Positions 37,036 through 48,845 of a stretch of DNA of 64,000 nt are shown here, one piece after another. Below the pieces are notes generated by a model. It worked only from the letters and a program-made list of their open reading frames with translations. It did no database searches and was not told where the DNA came from. Position numbers and translations under genes: made by a program. Each line of letters starts with the position of its first letter. Position 1 is the first letter of the stretch. The DNA comes from Taeniopygia guttata (Eukaryota > Chordata > Aves > Passeriformes > Estrildidae): contig NC_133024.1 in assembly GCF_048771995.1 (NCBI RefSeq), positions 8,878,001 to 8,942,000 on the forward strand, read 5' to 3'.

Positions 37036-38409
37036 CCTGCTTCCCGTGGCTGGGATGCTACTTTGATCAGGATAACATCAAAGCCTTATTCCTCCTTGCT
37101 GAGCTCTATCTCAGTGCTGCTGTGACTCCTAGCCCCTGCTTTCAAGGAAAGCCAGAGAAAGATCAATAATGTCTCATCTGAAATCCAAGCTCCAGTTTTA
37201 ACTCACCTGTCCCACTATGAGTTTCACTGGGGCACTTTGTTAGTGAGACCACCTCCTGCTCCCTTCCACTGCAGTGCCTGACAGTGTTGGGAGTAATACA
37301 CTTCTGGGCTTGTCAGCAGAACTAATTTGAATCTCCTTGCACAATTTGTTCTGGTTGGTTTTCCCCTATTTATCTTCTTTAGGGAGATCTTTGGAAAACA
37401 AACAAACAAAACAACAACAACAAAAACACCAAAACCAACCAAACAAAAAAACCCCCAACCAACCCAAACCAAAATGGAAGAGCTCCTGTAAGTTTTAATC
37501 CAACTACAATTACAGCGTTCCAGTCAGATGACAATGGCAGGGTAATTGATGGTGCAAAATGTTCTATTGACTTTCTGGAAATGTTTTCTGTGGGCTCAAA
37601 TATTTGTGTTTAATGAATTCAATGTACTTGGCTGAAGCTGAGTCAGTACCCATGGCCTTATATATGGGCTTTGCAGGAAAGACAGTAATCAAAAATACCA
37701 ACTGAGTGGAAAGACAATTTTTTTTTATTCCTTTGCCTTGTGGATCTTGTGACAACATGGACTTGTTGCATCAGCTTAATTAAAGCTGTGGAAGTTGGAA
37801 GAATCTCTGGTTTGCAGTACGAGATCCAGTTGGATTCAGGGTGGCAAGTCAGAGACCTGAAGACATTAATTGCAAGCAGACTCCTTCAGGAAACAGCTCC
37901 AGAGGGAGGCTTGTGATGAACACTATATTTTTTTGCCCTGTTTCTCTTTCTCACTTGGAAAAAGGTATAAAGTTCTTCTTCCCTGAGCAAAAGTGTAGTG
38001 CATCAGTGTTCAACCCCTGGGGAACCGGGTCCTGGCCAGAAAGGATACAAAGGGGATTTTGTTCCTTGAACAAACCTCCAGAATTTTAGATCTCTCTCCA
38101 TATTCTTCTCTATCCCACCAGTGGCTTCTGGGTTCTTCTTCTGGGTTGTTAGATTTCACCTCCTAAAAGTAACAGGGAAGAAAAGAGGTGAATGGTGCCC
38201 TTTTCTACCCGTGAGTTCGTCATCAACATTAAGATGTTAGGCAGAGTATCTTTAAAACATTTTCCAACTCTTTCAGGTTTTGCATAGTTGATGCTATTTT
38301 TTGCTAGAAAGGATATTTTAAAATTTGAAGAGTGCCTGTAACACTTGATTGTAAATTTTAAATACTTATTTAAATGAGACACTAAGTCTTAACTGATTTC
38401 CACGGAACA
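37036..38409. other. Non-coding DNA with an A/C-rich stretch
   Basis: Positions 37395-37474 consist almost only of A and C (CAAA, CAA and CCAA units). The rest is unique, without recognised repeats or exons. Confidence 0.55.
37395..37474. repeat. A/C-rich low-complexity tract
   Basis: About 80 bp lacking G and T, made of AAAC, AAC and AACC units. A stretch of the opposite composition (T/G-rich) lies 1.9 kb downstream at 39281-39377. Confidence 0.9.
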
Positions 38410-38487
38410 ATTTCTTCCTCTATTTTCTTCCTCAATTTCTTAATCTATTTCCTCATCTATTTCCTCTAATTTCTTCCTCTATTTCAG
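38410..38487. repeat. 12-bp-unit pyrimidine-rich minisatellite
   Basis: Six imperfect units of ATTTCTTCCTCT lie head to tail, followed by ATTTCAG. The tract is nearly purine-free except the leading A of each unit. It ends as a strong-looking 3' splice-site context (CTATTTCAG), but no exon can be recognised after it. Confidence 0.85.
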
Positions 38488-41400
38488 AATATATCTGCAG
38501 TGGCTGGAGAGAAAAATGTGTAAGATAAGCTAGAAAATCAACAGCAATAAGGCAGCAACAAGGTGTCAACAAGGTACTACTCTAGTAGTTAAATTTCTAA
38601 ATCCTGTGGTTACTGAATACTCCTCAATATTAATAAGACCTCCACCTTACTATGGCTCTGGGATGTTTTCATTAAAACTTTAAAAAGTGCATTTCTACTA
38701 GGAAGGTTTGCATGTGTTTCTACAGCAGAAAAAGCCCAGCCGACCTCTGTTTAAAGATCAAATTGACTTACAGTTGGGAAAGGTTTAGTGCTCCAATCTC
38801 TTTTTTAATAATACCATTTCTCTTTGTTGAAATCTTATCTCTATCTGTTTGGGATTTTTTAGTGGAAATATTTATTTGAAGAGGTCAGGGAGAGTGTTGT
38901 TGGGAGGCAGTGGGGAATGTTGTTTTAGTGGGACTCCTGCTTTGGTTAACAGCCTCTCTGTGTGGATTCTCGTCTTCACACACAACTTCTGGGAGCTCAT
39001 TCAGCCCTGGATAATTATTCAATGGGACACATCTGGTTCTTCCAGAGTCAGCACTCCCACCGACTTCCCTGGGACTGCTGCTGCAGGGTTCAGCCCCACA
39101 AGAGCTAAATAGAGAAAAGAGATGGAGCTGTTTTGCTGAGGCAGAGAACAATCACTGACAAAATAAATCCACTGAAGGAAGGAAAGGAAATATTACTGCA
39201 GCATTTTGTTGACCATTGGAAACTACTGTAAGGTATTTTGCCTCAGGAAGAGCTAAGATACATGGGGCAAGAAGAGTTACTTGGGGTTTTTTGTCTTTTT
39301 TTGTTTGTTTGTTTGGGGTTTTTTGTTTGTTTGCTTAGGTTGTTGTGGTTTTCTTTCTGTTGTTTTGGGTTTTTTTAATGTTTCTAACTAAGCAGGGGTT
39401 TGTCTGCTTTATTTTCTGGTTTTTGCTGTCTCATTTGGTCTCTGTTGGGGCAACTTTCTACTAGGACATCTATATCCAGACTAGCAGTGATGAGAAAAAC
39501 AAGGAAAAGAGAGAGAGAACTTCCAGATCATAGGACAGGGAACTTAAGTGAAAGTTTCCCTGATGTCAAAGGGAAGTGGAGAACATGCTTAGGTTTATAG
39601 ATGAGTTAGTACATTTAAAGAAAACTGTAAATACAGTGCATGCTTCAGAATATCACTTCTCATTGGAAACAGTGTTGTTGAATAGAACTGAGGCTATTGA
39701 AATATTAATAGTACAGGTAAATTATACCAACATCAACTATTCCTTAAAGAAAACTGAAATTACAGGAGCTAGCAGGACTTTAAGGAGGGTTTCAATAAGA
39801 ATGATAATTCTGAAGATCACTACAGAAAAAAAAAAGAAATAAAAAAGAATTTGGAGGATAAATAGTTCTGATGGATAAAGTGACCATCTGATGGTGCACG
39901 CAGTTTGGGAAGAGGAAATACAGATTGTTGAAACTAATTAGGGATAAAGTGAAAGGAACTGCAGGTCATATGTTGAAGAAGCTCATGAGGGAAGCAAATC
40001 CATGTGAAAACTCACAGCAGCTCGTGGCATTTGCTGGGGGAGGGGGAAAGACATGGGGAGAAGGAAGAAAGATGAGTTTTGAGTGTGAGGAAAGCTGACA
40101 GTGGCCTAAAGCACACCAGGCAAAGCTGAAATCTAGTACTGGAGAGGGCTTTCCGAGAGAAATGGAGCTGCTGAAGGCAGCATGAGAGGGGAAGGAAGCA
40201 AATTGTAGAACAAACTAGGGCTGAGGCCAACAGAAAGAACCAGAGGAAATGAAATAAAATGATAAAGGGATTTGGAGAAGAGAAATATTATCTGAAAAGT
40301 CAGAAAATGTGGGAGAGCTTTAAGGAGATAATGTTCTTAATTTTCATCCTACAACCCTGCAGCAAGTGTTATAAAGGGGACATACCCAAAATCTTTATTC
40401 ATTGATGATCTCTGTCATAATGGCCCCTTGGAGTTTTGGCAGACTCCAATTTAAAATAGCTCTGAGATACACTGACATTTAAAAAAGGCAGTTTAGCTTC
40501 AAGGGTTCTTAAAACTGCCCTAGCTCAATGAGGAGCCTTCACCTGCAACTCAGGGTCTGGAGCTCAGCTTTGTATTTCAGTTTCTCTGAGCAGCTCCTGG
40601 TTTTATAACCTGTTAATCCAGTGATCCTCTTCCCTGAGCAATATCACCAAAGGTAACGCTGGATGGATGGGGACAAAGTGCTTTTTTGACAAATGTGTTG
40701 GTGGGGGGGCTCATTACATGGATATCTTAGTGACAGGGATGGTTATCTGACCTAAACAGGGCTTTGCCTCCTTAGTGTAGCTTTTCCTTCTGGCCTGACA
40801 ATTTATGAACATGAATCTCTAGTCCTCCTGCTATCTGTGGCTTCCTCGTTACTGCAGGTTCATAGGACAGGCTGTTTTCAGAGGCTCCCAGAAATGTATG
40901 ATTCCCTCAAGAGAGTTGGATAAAATACCTATTTCTTGTAGTGATGGTTATTAGGAGGTTTTACACACCTCAGTGAGGAGGAAGGGAACCAAAGGCTGCA
41001 GGTGAAGTATATCTGGAGCTCAGCTGAAAGCAGCTGTTGGCACTGTACAGTTTTGAACCCAGGTTACTGTGCTTCTCTGTGGCCAGGTGGCAATCAGGGA
41101 TGTGGGTCTGAATGACACTTTAGAAATGAAAAGGAGGTCTACAATTAAAGTCATATCAGAAATCTGACTCAGAGAGCCTAAGCAGGTAACTTTTACTTAC
41201 CCTGGTGAATAATTCAGGGGGATTGCTTCAACTAATGCTTTATGCAACATATATTTTATGAATTTAAAAGACAGAGAAGTAGAACTGGAGGTCCTGTCTG
41301 GTGTAAATTACATAGCTGAACTCAGTGAGGCATACCTAGTTGCACTGGTTGCAAAACTGACAACACTTCTGAAGAACACAGGGGATAAAAACATTAAACA

Positions 41401-44400
41401 AGAAAAAAACTTGTGGTTACAACATCCCTTCCTGGCAGTGTATGGACAGAGAACTGAAAAAGTAATTATTTATGAATTATGTAAATGGTGGATGTTTATT
41501 TTTCTTTTAATTCCTTCATGAATTTTCTGTGGAAGAGGTCAGAGTTTTCTCAACTCTTACTTACTTTATTTATCAAATTCTTCCTGCTAGTGCTTCACAT
41601 TTTAACTCATGTGCAAGGGGCATTTTGGAAGAATGCTGAGCAGATGTGTGGGTGTTTTAGGGTCTGTGAATTGTCTTCTTTTCTTCTCTCCCATTGACTT
41701 TACAAAGATTAGGTCACCAGCTTGAATGATGGATGCACATCAAAAAAATTATGCTTTAATAGCCATGAGCTACACTTGCTTTTTTGATTTCATAGAAACA
41801 GATCCAGTTCCAGCTGGGAAATGTCAGGCTCTGAAAGGCAAGATTTTTTTCCGAGAGAAGTGGACTCTGGAGGCTCTTGTCCCATTTGAGTTCAGTGAAA
41901 CGTTTATGAAGCAATAGGGACTGAGAAATATTCTTGTCTCTCTAAGAAGGTGTTTCTCCATAATCAGCTTTCAGTGCTGGAACCTCCTTCACTGCAGTCA
42001 GTGAGATCAATAGTCAATTCGAAGCCAAAGAAAAAAAAATGTGTCATTGCTAGTTTTCAATCTCACTTTAATATTTGAAACTGAGCCACTTCAGACAGTC
42101 TGGGGCTGTTCAGTCTGGTTTCCACCCACTGAAATTACAGGTAAATCAAGCAGCTGACATGGATTTTGCATCTTTAAAAACCTTCATGCAGCTTGTTTAC
42201 AGCACTCGTAGGAGGTCAGAGCCTGCCCTTTCAACAGAAACAGCTAAATCAAGAGGGTAGAATAAAAGCACTGAAGGCTTCCTTAAGCCAAAAGAGGATA
42301 GTTTGAAACTTATCTGCCCTTCTCTCACATGGAACTGGCTGTGTCTCACAATAACATTTACAGTTCTGTCTGTCTAGTTGTGTCAGCAGGGAAAACACCA
42401 CTGGAGCAGGCACTGGAACACCTTCTGATGTTGACCAGGAATAGAAACACAGACACTGGTGCCTCTGGAAAGTGATGACCCAGATATTTTTCCACTCTGA
42501 AATTATCAGTCCAACATATTTTTAACAGACTTTTAACACCTTGACATGAATTCTTACAGCATTTGCTGTCATAAGTTGGGGTGATGTCATGACACAAATG
42601 ATGCATTTACCAGACCAGACTTTAACAAGTTAAGAATGAGCTGTTCCAAACCAGAAATTCTATATGTGCTGTTTATACACAACGAATATTAAAAAGAAAA
42701 AAAAATGGGCTGCTAAAGCACCAATGACATGCAGAATATTGAAATAAATAGCTGATGATTCAAAAAGTGCTGAGAGAGGAGTTTACTCAAGCGCAGCAAT
42801 ATTGTGTGTTTGTATCATTTTTTGGGGCTGTGTCACACTGGTTACCACTGTTACAGTCCCAACTATAGTGCATGTAGAACATCAGGGGCAGTTTCTCTGC
42901 CATGCTGAGAGGATATTAATTGAAAACACCAAGTTGTGTATATTTAAGTGTGAAAAGAACAGCATGTTCACCCACTGGAAAGTTGTAACTTTCTGAATGT
43001 CTGTCTTCAGCAGGCCTCATTCCCAAGGTGCCTGATACAGCCTAGCATTGGGAATTATCTCTAAAATTATTTTATGTGATTCATATTAGGAAAAAAAAAT
43101 CTCCATATCATAATAAATCATCAAAATCTCCATAATGCAAAACAGGAAAATGTCAACATTTGTATAAAAACTTCGACCCAAAAGTCTCAAACTTGCTCAA
43201 TCTAAATATCCTTTGTTTGTATTTTTAGGTTTTAGTTGCTATATATACTAAAGGATTTTTACTACATATTGCAACAGATACTCAAAAATCACGGATTTTT
43301 ACACATCCTCTGATGTGTATGTATTTTTATTCTCCTTCCAACACCAAAATTTCTGTACTTTGAAGGTTAATGGTTGCTGCTACTGAAAAATATTCAGTAT
43401 GATCTCAGAACAGCTTGTCACAGGACGTGAGCTAGAAACCCTCAGCTGGTTAAATAAGGATATAGTTGGGTGATATAGAGTTACATAAGCAAGAATTCTC
43501 CAAGGACATTTTGAAGAAGTCCTTTATTGCTGTGAAAAGCTGCACAAGATTATTAATGATCACAAATGGTCAGAATGGTTTGGGTGCTCAGAAATGGGAT
43601 AAAAATAACACACCATTTTTATTTTAGCAGCGTGCTAGTGTGGAAACACACTTTGTATTATAGTCCCATCCTTGCTGTGGTATATCACAAATCTATTGAT
43701 CTATTCATTCTTCTACAAGCAAGTGAAGTGCAATGCCCAGAGAACTGTGTATCCATCACTCTGAGCTTGAGAAGCAGTCTATGACACTCTTGAATGTACC
43801 TAAAATAATAACAGATTTCTGAGAGAAGTAGCTGCAGTTCTTCTCAGAGACTGAAGGGTGTGTGACAATCAGAATTCCCCCAAAACAATCAGGGAAAGCC
43901 GGAAATGGGAATCACATTCTTCTTGGTGTGGTATTTTCCTAATCACATGCTCTTAATGAAAATTATGTGGCAGGGTCACTGAAAATCAGATTAACCATAT
44001 GGCGAGCACGGTGCTTGCTTCGTAATGCATGGGTTTGCTGAGGATTAGAAATCTATTAGAGAGCAGATTTGGAATTCCATTGAAGAAAGTAATGAACTGC
44101 ATTTCGGTGGAGAGAAAGTAATCTCAGATAAGGAGAGAGCACAGCCAGTTTGACAGTGTGTTGAAGAGGTTCAAGAGGTGAAGTAAAAGTCACGCACAGC
44201 CACTGAGGAGATACACTGAGGTGAAGTTCTTTTATTTATTTATTGTGCTGTAGGTTTCTTGAGCAGGGGTTCTGTAGATGAAGTGCATGCAAGAGCAGGT
44301 CTATTAAAGGCAGCTCTCAAAATACCAAACACTTGGGGCTAAAGAAGCACTTAGTTAAGAAGCAGACAAAAGGTCTCAAAAATCATTCAAATAAAAAATT

Positions 44401-45890
44401 AGAAGATAGTCAATTATGTTGTTTCTAAATGTTCAGTGAACTATTGATAGATCAAAACTATATGTGAAGTGGGTTTACAGGATACACAGAAGCTCTAAAA
44501 TTAGATGGGGAGATATTTTATATCTCAAAAATCTGAAAGGAGACCAAGAGGCCATCCCTAATTTTCATTTTGCAAACCCCAAATACAAACCCCAAAACCC
44601 TAGAATGAATTTCTGTGTAGTGATGGTATGAACTGTAAACAAACTAGTGATTATAGTTGGATTTTCTCATTTATTTGAATATGGTACTTCTGTTCCCAGT
44701 GAAACTGCATAAATATGTTTTTCCAAAACACAGAGTAGTACCACAGAAATCAGTATGCAAACAGTGTGTTGCTTCAATATCATTGCCAGGTTTCCTTGGA
44801 TTCCAGACTTGACATGTCATAAGAATTTATTTTCTTTGCATAGCATGTATATTGGGCCTAAATTAGCTGTCAGCACAGGTAGATGCTCACGAGTAGTGAA
44901 TTTTAACTTTTTGCTTCTCTGTGCTATGGGGAGCATTATCTCCCCAGCTCTATGATGTGATGGGGTGTAGTTTGATTTCCCCCTCTGGCCAAATGTCAGC
45001 AGATAGTCAGCCGTTTCTGGGTGTGGTTTTTTCCTACAATTTCAAAGTTCATACTGCTTACAGAACACTGAGAAAGTCAAAATATTTGGAGACATAATCT
45101 GCACCTCACAAGATGCTCTTCCATTAGTTGACCTATAAAGAGAGGCTCTGCAGAGAGCAGGGGGATATCAGACTTCAGTCTGTACCTCAGACAGTTCTTA
45201 GCTCTCAAACTGTCTGACCTGGGGTCACCTTGGCTCTGATTTCTGTGTCACCTCACAGAAATCATCTAATCATTGCACATGCCTGTGCTGCATTAATAGA
45301 ATTCATCTGCAGTGTGGAATTTATCCACTCTGGAGGACACATGGTAAGAAAGTATTTATTCTCAAGATACTGAGATCAGCCACCCAAAGGCCTTCCTGAT
45401 TGATCATTTCCCCCTTCATTTCTTACATGCAATTGCAGACAACTTTTCATACACTTTTAGGCTTTTCTTTCTTGTTTGGGACAGATTCTTTTCTTTTGGA
45501 AGTTGTGCATGGATCTGGTTTGCTGCTTGTTCTTTTTAACTTGTAGATTAACGCATTATTTTAATTTCACTCCCTTTTGCCATTATTTCCTTCAATGTGT
45601 TTTTAACTGCATGATCTGCCCAACTAAGCTGCAGCTTAGAGCCACTTTTGGTGCTCACCTTGCAGCACTTGTTTCTACACACTGCAGAGTTACAATGAAT
45701 TCTGCTTCTCCATGCTTGTCTCCTCCTGCTTCTTCCCATTTCCATTCCATCTTCCTGACTAAACCATTTTCCTCTTCCAGATGAAATTCCATGCTTATAA
45801 TCCCAGTCACATTTTTTCCAGCTTGCATCCTGTTTCAATACCTTCCACACTTTTATTCTTGACTTCTCTGTACAATTTATTACAGTAAAA
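38488..45890. other. Unique non-coding DNA
   Basis: A T/G-rich tract at 39281-39377 is listed separately. No repeat family or supported exon is seen in the rest. The + strand frame at 41258-41521 (87 codons) reads smoothly but has no recognisable domain, and the minus frame at 45548-45850 (100 codons) faces an equally long + frame. The segment around 43.99-44.12 kb looks less degenerate than its neighbours, which cannot be tested here. Confidence 0.5.
39281..39377. repeat. T/G-rich low-complexity tract
   Basis: About 97 bp of T and G with few other bases, including three TTTG units in a row and GGGGTTTTTT twice. It resembles, in reverse complement, the A/C-rich tract at 37395-37474. Confidence 0.85.
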
Positions 45891-45925
45891 ACTGGAATAA
45901 TATTCCACTGGAATAATATTCCAGT
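45891..45925. repeat. 35-bp near-perfect palindrome
   Basis: ACTGGAATAATATTCCA is followed by CTGGAATAATATTCCAGT. Each half is itself nearly self-complementary, and the whole reads the same on the other strand apart from the central bases. It can also be seen as two tandem 17-18-bp palindromic units. Confidence 0.9.
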
Positions 45926-47834
45926 GAGAACCTCCCCCCGAAAAGCCCATTTGAGCTTCCCATCCCCTCCCAGATAGCTTTGCAGTCTTTGTAAAGATTC
46001 TGTGTTATCTTCTCCCCTGATTCAAGTGGAAGTTCCCAAAGTCATGCTGCTTCTCTAATCATGTCCATGTGCCTCAGTGCCATCCTGTTGTGTCTTCAGT
46101 TAGTATCTATGTTTTCCCTCCTTTCCTTCCTTTCTCCTATGATGCTCCAGGTTTTCCCTCATACTACAGTCATGCTTCAGTCTTTCATAATACAAATTTC
46201 ATAGCTTTAGCTTCAATGTGCCTTTATGTGTTCTCCTCTGTCTTTCTCCTTTTCATTTATGTGTAACTGAAGGTGCAATTTAGAACTTTTAAGGTCTACT
46301 TTTCAGTTATAACCTTACTTTTCTTCCTCTTTTGTTTCATCAGACATATGCCACCGAGGTCACTAAAACCTTTTCTCTCAGAAATGGCCAGGACTGTTAT
46401 TCAGGGCTTATTCTTCTTGACCCATCAATAACATTCATATCAACTATCAAGCATATCAAACCTTTTTCATGATGGCCCTCCTTCTTGGGCAATGGTCCAA
46501 ATAAATACCTGCAAATCGTCATATTCATTGTCTTATCATGTTTCAAACCTTCTTTAAAGCTGTCAATGAAGGCATCGGTGATGCAACTCCTCTGCCATTC
46601 TCACCAACACTCTCAGTTTCCCACATGTAGATCCATGTTAACTCTTAATGCTCCTGTACCTGTCTTTTACTCTGGATCTGGGTATCCTGTAGCTAGGTCA
46701 AATCTTGCTCCATAATTGCTGCTCTAAATTCTACAGCAATAGTAATAATTTTATGAGTAGACAGAATCCTATTGACATTCAGCACTGTAATCAGCACCTT
46801 CAAAAATACTTATAAATAGTGCAGGGAAATTATTGGCAGGAAGGTCAGATGTTTCCTAGGTTGCTTAAATAACAGAAAACAAAATTAAATTCCTCTTAAT
46901 GAGTGTGGCTTGAGACTGATTTTCATGGATTAAAACAGATTAACCCACTAAACATAGCTTCAGCTCCTGATTCAGTTTTTTTTTGTTTTTTTTTTTTTTT
47001 CCCAAAGCTAAAAGGCATTTAAGTTCTTCTATTGATTCAGTCTTTTTTTTTTCTTTTTTGTTTTTGGACAAAAAACAAAACCAAACCAAGGATATAAATG
47101 AAAAATTTGGCAAAGAAAGGGTTATAGGATAGGTTGCAGCCACCTGTTCTGAATGTTCACTGAAAAGGATAATCAGATGTGACGAGCTGACTAATACAGA
47201 TGTGGGCTGAACTGTTAAAAAACAAGAAGTATTTCAGAAGAGGATTCCCAAGAGACAAGGATGGAAATGTGGTTTTCTCTGGTGTGTGGCCAAAGATTTT
47301 AGTGTGAATATTGGGTTATTACAAGCTGTTATTTATGTATCACAAAGGAATAATCAAGACCTTCCTTATGCTTATTTTTCTGCCTTCCCATAAAGACAAT
47401 AACATTTGTAAATCTCTCAAAAGTTATTTAAGCCTTGCATGTATTTGCAGCATCCTCTCCTGCCTTGCTTTGAGGGGTTTCTCTCTTCAACTAGATTATC
47501 ATTGCATCATTAAGAAAAAGGGTTCTTTCTATCAGGCTCAGTAAAACCTTAACAAAAACAATGTTCGCTGACTGTATTTCACATTCAGCTTCTCATCTCA
47601 GCCTTGCTGACTACAAATTGGCCTTGGATACTCCCTATTTCTTATGCAGAGATCTCCAGTTTTTTTAGTGGTTGTCTTGTCAACAAAAGCTCTTCATTTC
47701 CCAGCTCTCAACTATTTTTCACTTCTCAACTAGGCAGTCTCACAGACTATCTTAACATGAGCGTCAAACTTAAAATAATCATCTCTTTATCAAACTTCTA
47801 ATTTGCAAAACCCTGACCCAGTACATGTATTTTC
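45926..47834. other. Non-coding DNA with T-rich runs
   Basis: Pyrimidine-rich + strand sequence, especially 45.9-46.7 kb, without recognised family. Poly(T) runs lie at about 46975-47000 and 47042-47065, the second followed by an A/C-rich reverse complement (GTTTTTGGACAAAAAAC). No exon is supported. Confidence 0.5.
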
Positions 47835-48845
47835 AAAGACCTTTAAGATCATTGAGTCCAGGTGTTAACACTGTCAAGTCCACCACTAAATGGTGTCCTT
47901 AAGTACCATATCTGCATGTCTTCTAAATGCTTCCAGTGTTGGTGACTCCCCCACTTCCCTGGGCAGCCTGTGCCAGTGCTTAACAATGTCTCCATGAAGA
48001 AATTTTTTCTAATGCCTGATCTAAATTCCTGCTAGAACAACTTGAGGTCATTTCCTCTTGTCCAGTTCTTGTTACCTGGGAGAAGAGCCTGACCCCACCT
48101 GGCTGCACCCTCCTTTCAGGCAGCTGTAGAGAGTGACAGTGTCCCCCTGAGCCTCCTTTCCTCCTGTCAAACACCCCCAGCTCCCTCAGCTGCTCCTCAT
48201 CAGACCTGTGCTCCAGACCCTTCTCCATCTCTGTTCTCTTCTCTGGACATACTCCAGCCCCCCAATGTCCTTCTTGCAGTGTGGAACCAAAAACTGAACA
48301 CAGGATTGAGGTGTGACCTCAGCAGTGCCCAGCACAGGGACAATCACTGCCCTGCTCCTGCTGCCACACCGCTGCTGATCCAGGCCAGGTGCCATTGGCT
48401 TTTTTGGCCACCTGGGCACTGCTGGCTCCTGTTCAGTCACTGCTGACCAGCACCCCCAGTACCATTATTTTACCAGTAATCTTTCCAGCCACACTGTCCC
48501 CAGACTGTAGCACTGCCTGGGGCTGTTGTGACCCAAGTGCAAGACCAGGCACTTGGCCTTGCTGAACCTCAGACCACTGGCCCCAGCCCATGGATCCAGC
48601 CTGCCAGAACCTCTGTAGTGCCTTGCTGCCTTCCAGCAGATCAACACTCCAGCCCAAATGTGTGCAATCTGCAAACAGACTGAGGGTGCACTTGATCCTG
48701 CCACTCAGATCACCAATAAAGATGTTAAATAGAATTGGCTCAAATACTGAGCTCTGAGGAATACCTCTAGTGACTGGCCACCAGCTGATTAAACTCCACT
48801 CATCACCATTCTCTGGGCCCAGCCATCCAGCTGTTTTTTTAATTC
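47835..48845 (-). mobile_element. CR1 retrotransposon copy, about 1 kb, 5'-truncated
   Basis: The + strand is antisense CR1 from near the 3' end (GATCATTGAGTCCA at 47848) to the reverse-transcriptase region. Recognisable blocks are the TGGGCAGCCTGTGCCAGTGC stretch near 47.96 kb, the CTCAGCTGCTCCTCATCAGA block near 48.19 kb, and GTTAAATAGAATTGGCTCAA near 48.72 kb, which is the reverse complement of the region seen in sense at 22283-22392. The terminal octamers are not seen. Open frames on either strand through it are broken remnants or antisense shadows. Confidence 0.93.

Noticed and set aside
41258..41521. 87-codon plus-strand frame with smooth amphipathic sequence
   Set aside because: It reads like a protein but shows no family signature, and no splice acceptor or promoter context supports it.
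47980..48704. Minus-strand frames of 74-84 codons
   Set aside because: They lie inside the CR1 copy, in mutually overlapping and broken frames, with no intact reverse-transcriptase motifs.
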